From assembly GCA_964599655.1 (NCBI GenBank), contig CAZRGV010000099.1:1-23315 (forward strand): a stretch of DNA of 23,315 bases, read 5' to 3'. This DNA comes from CAZRGV01 sp964599655 (GTDB lineage Bacteria > Planctomycetota > Planctomycetia > Isosphaerales > Isosphaeraceae). Made by a program: the position numbers and the translations under genes. Shown piece after piece: positions 8,282 through 14,847 of the stretch (its first letter is position 1; every line of letters begins with the position of its first letter). Under the pieces are notes generated by a model that was not told where the DNA came from, did no database searches, and saw only the letters and a program-made list of their open reading frames with translations.

Positions 8282-8878
8282 ATGAAGCTCAAGCGAATCG
8301 TGGGACTGGCCGCGGCCGTAAGTCTGGCGGTTCTCTCGGGAACCGCCCGCGCCCAGAGCCAGAAGATCGACCTGGCAACGGCGGAAGGGGTCAAGGCCGT
8401 TCAGGGCCAGTGGCGTTGGCACGACGTCCGGATCGTCGAGGTCGAGGCCAAGGGAGTGCCCGGCACGACCTACAACTACGAGCCCAAGGCCCAAAACCCC
8501 GACTTCGACGACAGCGGCTGGGAGGTGATCGACCCCACGACCCTGAAGCAGCCTCGATCGGGCGGGCAGATCTGCTTCTGTTGGTATCGGATCAAGGTGA
8601 CGCTCCCCAAGGAAGCCGAGGGGAAGATTGTCCACTTCGTGACCACCGTGGACGACTACGGTGAAGTTTGGGTCGACGGCAAACTTCCGTACAAGGTCGG
8701 CCAGACCGGTGGCGCGATCGCCGCGGGATTCAACGCGCCCAACCGGGTCGAACTGCCCGACGCCAAGGCCGGCAAAACCTATCAGATCGCGATCTTCGGA
8801 ATCAACGGGCCGATCTCGGTCGCGCCCGGCAACCGGATTTTCCTGCGTAACGCGTATCTGGAGATGAGTGACAAGTAA
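8282..8878 (+). CDS. Secreted beta-sandwich (galactose-binding-like) protein
   Basis: This 198-residue protein has a Sec signal at 1-25 (IVGLAAAVSLAVLSGTARAQ). The mature part has the character of a jelly-roll sugar-binding domain as found at the N-termini of glycoside hydrolases. The order NPDFDDSGWEVIDP, then CFCWYRIKVTLPKEAEGKIVHFVTTVDDYGEVWVDGK, then PNRVELPDAKAGKTYQIAIFGINGPIS follows the typical fold (substrate entry strand, WYR-type strand, D-Y-x-E-V-W-V-D-G hairpin, final N-R-IF strand). No catalytic domain is attached, so a free carbohydrate-binding or lectin-like role outside the cytoplasm is the best guess. GAGGAT lies five to six bases before the ATG. The deacetylase-like gene ends 179 bases upstream, with a candidate promoter in between, so the pair may be co-regulated without being one transcript. 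Confidence 0.75.
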   Translation: MKLKRIVGLAAAVSLAVLSGTARAQSQKIDLATAEGVKAVQGQWRWHDVRIVEVEAKGVPGTTYNYEPKAQNPDFDDSGWEVIDPTTLKQPRSGGQICFCWYRIKVTLPKEAEGKIVHFVTTVDDYGEVWVDGKLPYKVGQTGGAIAAGFNAPNRVELPDAKAGKTYQIAIFGINGPISVAPGNRIFLRNAYLEMSDK

Positions 8879-8974
8879 TTCGAGAGTCCAAGCGAGACGC
8901 TTCAAGCATTGTCCGACGCGAGGGTTCCGCGCGACGCGGTGACGACGTTCTCCGTCCGTCCTGGGGCGATCGTC

Positions 8975-9003
8975 TTGCGGGATGTCGTCACATTGCGTAC
9001 AAT
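8975..9003 (+). promoter_or_regulatory. Candidate sigma-70-type promoter for the small Cys protein
   Basis: TTGCGG (8975-8980), a 17-base spacer and TACAAT (8998-9003) form the best-looking promoter in the window. Transcription would begin near 9010, leaving a leader of about 64 bases before the ATG at 9074. The alternative TTG start at 8909 would lie upstream of this promoter, which supports the 9074 start. Confidence 0.45.
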
Positions 9004-9073
9004 AGCCGACCATAATCATCGGGCTCACAAAGCGTTGCGCGTCCGATCCGAGGTCCTTTTTTGGGATGTTTCT

Positions 9074-9412
9074 ATGCTCATTAAGGATCAGATCCTCTCC
9101 GTCCGCCCCATCGACGACCCCGACGAGTTTGCGGAGTCACGCCTGGAAGCCATCGGTTTCATCTTTCACGGTGTCGTGCCCGATCCCGAAGCCAAAAAAC
9201 CGGCCAACGGTCGGGTCCGGGCGGGCTCCAACATGCTGCACTTCGCCCGTTGTCCCAAGCTCGACAAGGTCAACGAAACCGAGTCGAAGATCTGGTTCCG
9301 ATCGATCCGCGTTGCCAAGCGCCACCTCGACGAGACGGTGGGGGCGAACCGCTGGAAGTGGTGCAAGATCTGCGAGCGAGAAATCACCCAGCGCATCTTG
9401 AACGAGGAATAG
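9074..9412 (+). CDS. Small conserved-looking protein with Cys pairs (112 aa)
   Basis: This is a 112-residue cytoplasmic protein without signal or membrane helix. I do not recognise the family. Visible features are a beta-rich first half (AIGFIFHGVVPDPEAKKP), a central LHFARCPKLDKV, a helical SIRVAKRHLDETVGANRW, and a C-terminal KWCKICEREITQRIL with a CxxC pair. The His/Cys of LHFARC together with the CxxC could bind one zinc ion, but this is inference. The ATG at 9074 lies behind a good promoter candidate. A longer in-frame TTG start at 8909 would add Arg/Val-rich sequence of doubtful coding quality. The Shine-Dalgarno is poor (GGGA about ten bases upstream). The end of the gene forms a hairpin over its stop codon. 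Confidence 0.7.
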   Translation: MLIKDQILSVRPIDDPDEFAESRLEAIGFIFHGVVPDPEAKKPANGRVRAGSNMLHFARCPKLDKVNETESKIWFRSIRVAKRHLDETVGANRWKWCKICEREITQRILNEE

Positions 9413-9423
9413 CCTCGCAAGAT
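9395..9423. terminator. Bulged hairpin over the stop codon, weak terminator candidate
   Basis: ATCTTG (9395-9400) and CGAGG (9403-9407) pair with CCTCG (9413-9417) and CAAGAT (9418-9423), leaving a two-base bulge and a five-base loop. It is centred on the TAG of the small Cys protein. No T-run follows. It could end transcription or protect the mRNA 3' end. Confidence 0.3.
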
Positions 9424-9742
9424 CGACGCTCCGCGTCAGCCGACCTTCTCGCGTCCGGGCGCGACACCTCCCTCTCCCGCGCAACCGCTCCGAGCCCGGA
9501 TTGCCACAACGACGTCATCATTCCCCCCCATTTTGATGACGCGAATAGGAATGCCTTCGTCGCTTCAAGTGCACCGTGTCCTTGGCCGTTGGGCGCTGTC
9601 GACACAACGCATTCGCCCTGAGCACTCCCTCAAAATCTCCTGGGGCCGGTCCGATGTCCGGATCGGATACGACGAACAGACCTCTCTCGACGGATCGGTT
9701 TCTCCCCAAGGCACCCGCCGCGTTCGTCCGCCCTGGTCTCGG
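9424..9742. other. Intergenic region, nothing recognised
   Basis: About 320 bases lie between two convergent genes. Short open frames exist on both strands but lack starts, Shine-Dalgarno sequences or recognisable motifs. No T-tailed hairpin was found for the end of the giant gene. Confidence 0.5.
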
Positions 9743-12700
9743 TCAGTGTGGCGATCCGAGACTGGCGAGCCGGGCGCTTCGGAACGCGAGCATCGCCGCT
9801 CGTTGCTGAGCGAGTTGTTCGAACGCGGCCTTGGCCAGCGCGCGTGGACGGCCTTGCACCTGTTGTTGCGGCGAGGTTGGTCGAGTCACGGTCGTCCTCG
9901 GCCGTGTCGCCAGGGCGCGTCGAGGGCCGCGAGGCACGCGAACGATCGGAGTCGGCCGGGCGCGTCGTCCTGGGGCCGTCGGTAGGGGTGTGGTTGCCGG
10001 TTGCGAGTCGCCTTGCGACGCCGCCACGCCCGGCATGCGCAGGTTGGGGTTGGCGGAACCGCCGTTGACCCAGAACTGGGCCTGCGAGCCGTCGTCGAAG
10101 CGAATCAGGAACTGGAACGGCCGGCCGGTTTCGACGCGGTCGGGCTGGAGATAGACGTCGGCGGTGGTCGCCCCCGGCGACCGGACCAGCGCGGCTTTCC
10201 AGGGGCCCCAGGGGCCGTTGTACTGCCACTCACTTCCACCGAGCCCTTGAATGTCGATGAACGTGATGGCGCGGTCGGCGGGTAGGCCCGAAAGCCGAAT
10301 GTGAATGTCCTGAATTCCGTCAGGCACGGCGACCGGATAAGGGCCAACGAGGTCGTGGCCGTCCTGGCCGAGCCACTGGCCCGTGACCGGAACCGGGACA
10401 TTCTCCACGACGACCGAGACGGCCGGTCCGACATTACCTGCCAGGTCGATGGCCACGACCTGCACCGTGTTCGTTCCGCTAGCCAGTCCTTGCGGCGTGA
10501 ACGAGGTGGCACCTCCCAGAGGCTGGAACGCGCCGTTACCGACACGATACGCGTACACGTCGCTCGGGGCCGTCGGCTGGAACGACACCCGCAGCCCCGA
10601 GGTCGTCAGACCAACCACGGCTGAAGGGGCCTTCGTGTCGACGACGATCGTGATCGAAGGGCTCATCGACATGTTGCCCGCCGCGTCGATCCGGCGGATC
10701 GAATAACTGTGGGAACCGTCGGAAAGCGGGCCCGGGTCCGTCAGGATTCCCGGGCCTCCCCGGGCGACGACGACCGAATCACGGATCAGTTGCACGACAT
10801 CGCCGGGATCGCCTGAGACCGAGAACGAGAGCGTGGTGTTCCGGGTGATGCCGTCCGACGAGGACCGGCCCGTGTCGCTGCTCGGCAGCAACGCCGGAGG
10901 GGACGTCGACGGCGGGGTCGTATCGAGTCGGAAGTTGATCTGAGCCATCGGCCCTCGTTGACCGAGGCTGTCGATCCCTCGAACCTGCACCGTGTTTGCC
11001 CCTTGCGACAAGCCGGCCGGGACAAACGCGGACGAGTTGGGAACGGGCAAGAACGGGCCCGAGTTGCCCACGCGATACTCGTAAGACACGGCGCGATCGG
11101 CCGATCCCACGCGCAGTGTCGGGTCGTTGGTCAGGCCGTCCGAGGCGCTGGAGCCCGAGTCGTGAACGAGCGAGAGACTTGACGGCGACGAGGGCGGCGG
11201 AGGCGGAACCGGCAAGCTCTGGTCGACCAGGGTCAGGCCGTTGATCTGTCCGGCGTTGACGACCAGGCTGGGTAGCGAGGTCCCCGAGGGCACGTCACTG
11301 ACGTTGCCCTGCATGGTGAGCCGAAGCTCGTCGGGATCGATCGAGCCGAGGCCGCCCACGGTGATGCCCGGCGGCGCGCTCGAGGGACTTCGGGTCGAGA
11401 CGAACGCATTTGTCCATCGGATCGTGTTGTTCGTCAGGCTGGCCGAGAGGTAGACCCGGTTCTCGTTCGACTTGACGGCCGAGCCGTGCTGAACATCGAT
11501 GGTCACACCCTTGAGAGCGTCTTCAATCGTGTTGCCGGAGATGACCGCGCCGAGGATCGGGGTATGCGACCAGCCCCAGATCGAGGGATGTTCGGTTGGG
11601 TAGGCGACAACGCGAAGGGCCTCGCCGCCTCCGAGCAGGTGGTTGCCGACAATCTGGGTTCCGAACGAGTTGCCGAGCAAGTCGATGTTGACGGCGACCG
11701 AGCTTCCTCTCGCATCGATCGTATTGCCACGGTACGATTCGTTGACGAAACCGCTGGCGATCGAGATGTCGTAGCTGCCTTGCGGCAACGGTTGGTCGAG
11801 CAAGTACGTGTTGGGCCCGATGGCCTGGGCGATCCGCCGCCACTGGCCGGCGTTGGGGCCATTGAGAATCGCGACGACGTCGCCCGTGCCGGCCGGGTCC
11901 CCCTGCGGTGTGGGGATCTGAACGATCCGGCCGTCGGGCGAGATGGCCAGAGGCTTGCCCTCGAAGTGCAGGCTGTACGACTCGTTGAGGACGATCTCGG
12001 CGGCGTTGACGCTGGTGGTGTCGGTGTCCTTGGGCCCGATGCCCACGACCGTGTTTCCCGCCACGAGGTCGTTGTCGCCGGTGCCGGTCAGCACGAGGAA
12101 CCGCCAGGTCCGGCCCGACGGCCCGACGGGCTGAACCGTGTTGTCCTGCAACACGAGGTCGTGCGTGAAATGGCCGGCGAAGGCGTCCCAGGCCCAGGTG
12201 CCGGGAACCGTGCCTTGATAGTTGTTACCAATGATTCGCCAGGGGCCGTGGAGGAACTCGGTCGTGCCTCCCTTGAGGGTATTGTTGGCGATCAGGCCGT
12301 TGGTGGCACTGGTGACGCGGATCAGACGAGGGGCCTCCTCGTTCTGTGTGGCTGGCGGGGGCGACTGGAGGTCGAGGCGCGTGAGCTGAAGATCGACCAT
12401 CGGGTCGGTGTAGCCCTGGTCGAGGTTGTCGGTGGTGCCGATGACGGCGGGGCCGTAGTCGACGCTGGTTTGCCAACGGATCGGCCCGGCGAACCGAACG
12501 GCGAAACCGTCGAGCGTGGTGTGGCTGGCGTGGATCTTGATGGCGGCCGTCCACGGGGGAGCCGAGTCGGGCTGCGAGAACAGCAGCGTCGCGCCGGGAT
12601 CGGCGGTGATGGCGACCGGATGGCTCAGGATCAACGGCTGATCGAGGTTGTACACGCCCGCCGACAAGTGAACGTTACCGTAGGTGTTGGCCAGCGCGTT

Positions 12701-13951
12701 GAGGTCGTCGCCGGGCCGGGCCACCACCGAGGTGCTGGCCGGTCCCGGGGCGAGCAAGCCCAGATCCGCCGCGCCTCCGGCGAACGAAACGACGGCCATC
12801 GAGCCGTCATCAAAGACCAGACGCAGGGTCATCGTGGCGCCCGTCTCGTCGCGGTCGGGCAGAAAGAAGACGTCGGCCTGTCCCGGATTGGCCGATGCGC
12901 GCACCACGAGGGGATCGGCATACGGATCCGCATAATAGGAAGACTGGCCGCTGCCTCGGTAAACCCACGAGTCGTGGTTCGGCCCGCTGAGCGTGGCGGC
13001 GACGATCGACCGGCCCGCCGGCAGGCCGTTCAGCGCGACTCGAACCGAACCCAGGCCCGCGAGGTCGGTGCCATCCTGTCCGAGCCAGCTCGCCGAAACC
13101 CCGGTCCGAGCGACCGGAAGCGGGGGGGCCGGCGCGACCGCGAGATTCGGGTCGGTGTGACCCGCCACGACCGTTGCCGAGTCGGTCGCGCCGCTGGCGT
13201 AGTTGATCTCGATGGTAAGCGTCTGGCCGTTGAGGTCGCGCTCCGGGTTGAAGTACAGGTCGGCGAGGGTCGGGTCGCTGGAATTTCGGATCAACTCGGC
13301 GTTATCGAGCCCCTGGTGATTGAGCCCATACGCCCAGGAGATGCCGGGCGGGCCGTTGACAGTGACCGAGGTGATGTCATTGCCGCCGGCCAGGCCGGAG
13401 AGGGCCAGATGGACGTCCTGAATTCCGTCGGGCCCGACGCTCGCGTCCGGGCCGGTCAGGTCGTGGCCGTCCTGCCCGACCCAGGCGGCCTTCAGCGACG
13501 CAACCGGCATCCGAAGGTTCGGATCGGCCGTGCCGCCCTGGAGCCAGAGATCGGCCTTCGAGCGGGGGTGGGCCGTGGGGCCGTGGTCGGGGGGGAGCAC
13601 GACATTGAACGGTCGGCCCGTCTCGACCCGATCGGGCTCGATGTAGAGGTCGGCCGTCGTGGCGCCCGGAGCCTGCACCACGGCGGCCTTCCACGGGCCC
13701 CAGGGGCCGTTGTACTGCCACTGACCGCCCCCCAGGCCCTCCACGTCGGCGAACGTGATGGGATGGTCCGCGGGCAGGCCGCTCAGGGCGATGTGGATGT
13801 CCTGAACGCCGTCGGGCGCCGCGACCGGATAGGGGCCGACCAAGTCGTGTCCATCCTGACCAACCCACAAGGCGGATGGCCCGCTCAACAGGCGTCGTTC
13901 CTCCAGGGGTTGAACCGAGAAATCCGCCGATCGCTTGCGCGAAGTCGTCAT
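9743..13951 (-). CDS. Giant extracellular beta-helix/Ig-like protein with LEPR-XLL signal
   Basis: This is a 1402-residue protein. The N-terminus (FSVQPLEERRLLSG, residues 11-24) is the planctomycete LEPR-XLL export signature, used by very large secreted proteins in place of a plain Sec peptide. Three related modules of about 115-125 residues follow (26-148, 156-270, 287-400), each opening with W-V/L-GQDG-x-DL and closing near DPNL. Residues 404-905 look like a right-handed parallel beta-helix: GDDLNALANTYGNVHLSAGVYNL opens it, and there are many N-N-T/G-N-T turns (ANNTLKG, AGNTVVG, RGNTIDA, SGNTIED). A poly-Pro linker (914-920) leads to three Ig-like domains (925-1010, 1013-1106, 1108-1182) with DTTPPS-type junctions. 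A fourth module (1191-1305) is nearly a copy of the first. The last 97 residues are Arg-rich. A surface adhesin or polysaccharide-binding/lyase-like role is inferred. No catalytic residues are assignable. Confidence 0.9.
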   Translation of the reverse strand: MTTSRKRSADFSVQPLEERRLLSGPSALWVGQDGHDLVGPYPVAAPDGVQDIHIALSGLPADHPITFADVEGLGGGQWQYNGPWGPWKAAVVQAPGATTADLYIEPDRVETGRPFNVVLPPDHGPTAHPRSKADLWLQGGTADPNLRMPVASLKAAWVGQDGHDLTGPDASVGPDGIQDVHLALSGLAGGNDITSVTVNGPPGISWAYGLNHQGLDNAELIRNSSDPTLADLYFNPERDLNGQTLTIEINYASGATDSATVVAGHTDPNLAVAPAPPLPVARTGVSASWLGQDGTDLAGLGSVRVALNGLPAGRSIVAATLSGPNHDSWVYRGSGQSSYYADPYADPLVVRASANPGQADVFFLPDRDETGATMTLRLVFDDGSMAVVSFAGGAADLGLLAPGPASTSVVARPGDDLNALANTYGNVHLSAGVYNLDQPLILSHPVAITADPGATLLFSQPDSAPPWTAAIKIHASHTTLDGFAVRFAGPIRWQTSVDYGPAVIGTTDNLDQGYTDPMVDLQLTRLDLQSPPPATQNEEAPRLIRVTSATNGLIANNTLKGGTTEFLHGPWRIIGNNYQGTVPGTWAWDAFAGHFTHDLVLQDNTVQPVGPSGRTWRFLVLTGTGDNDLVAGNTVVGIGPKDTDTTSVNAAEIVLNESYSLHFEGKPLAISPDGRIVQIPTPQGDPAGTGDVVAILNGPNAGQWRRIAQAIGPNTYLLDQPLPQGSYDISIASGFVNESYRGNTIDARGSSVAVNIDLLGNSFGTQIVGNHLLGGGEALRVVAYPTEHPSIWGWSHTPILGAVISGNTIEDALKGVTIDVQHGSAVKSNENRVYLSASLTNNTIRWTNAFVSTRSPSSAPPGITVGGLGSIDPDELRLTMQGNVSDVPSGTSLPSLVVNAGQINGLTLVDQSLPVPPPPPSSPSSLSLVHDSGSSASDGLTNDPTLRVGSADRAVSYEYRVGNSGPFLPVPNSSAFVPAGLSQGANTVQVRGIDSLGQRGPMAQINFRLDTTPPSTSPPALLPSSDTGRSSSDGITRNTTLSFSVSGDPGDVVQLIRDSVVVARGGPGILTDPGPLSDGSHSYSIRRIDAAGNMSMSPSITIVVDTKAPSAVVGLTTSGLRVSFQPTAPSDVYAYRVGNGAFQPLGGATSFTPQGLASGTNTVQVVAIDLAGNVGPAVSVVVENVPVPVTGQWLGQDGHDLVGPYPVAVPDGIQDIHIRLSGLPADRAITFIDIQGLGGSEWQYNGPWGPWKAALVRSPGATTADVYLQPDRVETGRPFQFLIRFDDGSQAQFWVNGGSANPNLRMPGVAASQGDSQPATTPLPTAPGRRARPTPIVRVPRGPRRALATRPRTTVTRPTSPQQQVQGRPRALAKAAFEQLAQQRAAMLAFRSARLASLGSPH
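10037..10381 (-). repeat. GQDGHDLVG module copy 4 (C-terminal)
   Basis: Encodes residues 1191-1305 of the giant protein. It matches copy 1 closely in protein (GQDGHDLVGPYPVA, QWQYNGPWGPWKAA-like, DRVETGRPF, ANPNLRMP) and also in DNA, for example the shared GGGGCCGTTGTACTGCCACT. It is separated from the other three copies by the beta-helix and the Ig-like domains. Confidence 0.85.
12752..13093 (-). repeat. GQDGHDLVG module copy 3
   Basis: Encodes residues 287-400. It is the most divergent copy: SWLGQDGTDLAGLGSVRVALNGLPAGRSI at the start, then a shortened front strand, FLPDRDETG in the place of EPDRVETG, and FAGGAADLGL at the end. Confidence 0.75.
13142..13486 (-). repeat. GQDGHDLVG module copy 2
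   Basis: Encodes residues 156-270: AWVGQDGHDLTGPDASVGPDGIQDVHLALSGL at the start, FNPERDLNGQ in the place of EPDRVETG, HTDPNL at the end. The order of conserved blocks is the same as in copy 1. Confidence 0.8.
13508..13876 (-). repeat. GQDGHDLVG module copy 1
   Basis: Encodes residues 26-148, directly after the export signature. It is about six residues longer than copy 4 because of a Pro/His-rich stretch (VVLPPDHGPTAHPRSKADLW) where copy 4 has FLIRFDDGSQAQFW. The change is in frame. Confidence 0.85.
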
Positions 13952-14036
13952 GAGAAGGCGCCCAGTCTCGAAGTCGGTCGCGCGGCATCCCTGGGGCGAC
14001 GGGTCTGGCGAACACCTCCCTGTGGTCGGAACACGC

Positions 14037-14056
14037 TTCTATATAAATAAGTTCAA
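14037..14056 (-). promoter_or_regulatory. AT-rich patch upstream of the giant gene, candidate promoter
   Basis: Read on the minus strand, TTGAAC is followed by TTATTTATATAG, the most AT-rich stretch in the neighbourhood, about 85-105 bases before the ATG at 13951. TATATA or TATAGA could serve as the -10 element. No good -35 box lies at 16-18 bases from it, since TTGAAC is too close. It is a promoter region by composition only. Confidence 0.3.
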
Positions 14057-14167
14057 AACCACCCTGTGCGACGGCGGTCCGCCACGATCGAAGGGTGAAG
14101 ACTCGATTTACGAGGACTCTAGCACGCGTTCAGGACGCTGTCGAAACGAGTGAAACGGTTGAAAACG

Positions 14168-14533
14168 TTATATCTTGTCGCCATCGGTTCGCGAGGGCGG
14201 TTCGGTTCGGTCCAGCAAGAGAAATAGGGCGATGCCGACCGTCGGGATGGCGCAGAAAACGGCCAGCGGAATCCAGAATCGCCAGCCGCGGCGTCTCGAT
14301 CGCTCGACGAGCGCCAGCAACGCCCAGGCGGCGGTCAGGGTGAAGTCGAGCATCGCCAGGTCGAACACGCGGTCGGTGCGAAGCAGCTCCCAGAGTCTCG
14401 GCGAATCGAGCCCGATCGTCCGATGAATTTCCCAGGTCAACCAGGCGCCCAGCGGGACGAACAGCGCGAGCAGGACCCAGGCGGTCCTCGGATCGCGGCT
14501 CAGGCCGTGGATGACGTTTGGAGGGTCTGGCAT
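14168..14533 (-). CDS. Small membrane protein with three helices
   Basis: This protein has 121 residues from the ATG at 14533. Membrane helices lie at about 17-36 (AWVLLALFVPLGAWLTWEI), 57-77 (VFDLAMLDFTLTAAWALLALV) and 86-107 (FWIPLAVFCAIPTVGIALFLLL). A basic loop (ERSRRRGWR) between helices 2 and 3 would lie in the cytoplasm. The arrangement resembles the small DUF2834-type membrane proteins, but I cannot confirm membership. An upstream in-frame ATG at 14632 has GGAG close by and would add 33 polar residues without structure, so the shorter start is preferred with moderate certainty. It lies behind the promoter side of the giant gene on the same strand and is divergent from the four-repeat secreted protein. 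Confidence 0.65.
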   Translation of the reverse strand: MPDPPNVIHGLSRDPRTAWVLLALFVPLGAWLTWEIHRTIGLDSPRLWELLRTDRVFDLAMLDFTLTAAWALLALVERSRRRGWRFWIPLAVFCAIPTVGIALFLLLDRTEPPSRTDGDKI

Positions 14534-14847
14534 CGAAGACGATTCACCGCGGGGCCGCAAGCAGTCGCGTCCAGGACCCGGTTCCGATCGCCGAGGGAAG
14601 GCGAGCGTCCTGGTCCCCACGTCAGGTATCATGCGCTCCGATTGGCGAGCATGCGGAGACTCGGAGGGAAATTCCGGACGGATTGGCCTCTCGCGTGGCC
14701 GAAGGCGGCCGAGGGGCCCATAATATCGGCGTGGCGCGAAGGACTGGCATCACCGTTGCAAGAGGAAGAACCTGTCCTGAGCCCGGGGGAGCGACCGTCC
14801 CACGGTCTGGTTCGGCCGCCCGTTTCCCCCCCGACCCGGAGGCATCG
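14534..14847. other. Divergent intergenic region
   Basis: About 314 bases lie between the small membrane protein and the four-repeat protein. A CATAAT sequence at 14719-14724 is a possible -10 element for the plus-strand gene, with about 118 bases of leader. No matching -35 box at normal distance was seen. Part of this region would be coding if the membrane protein starts at 14632. Confidence 0.4.

Noticed and set aside
11486..14050. Long open frame on the plus strand opposite the giant gene (854 codons)
   Set aside because: It is antisense to a well supported protein. Its Val/Gly/Arg/Asp-rich, motif-free translation is what high-GC codon bias produces on the opposite strand.
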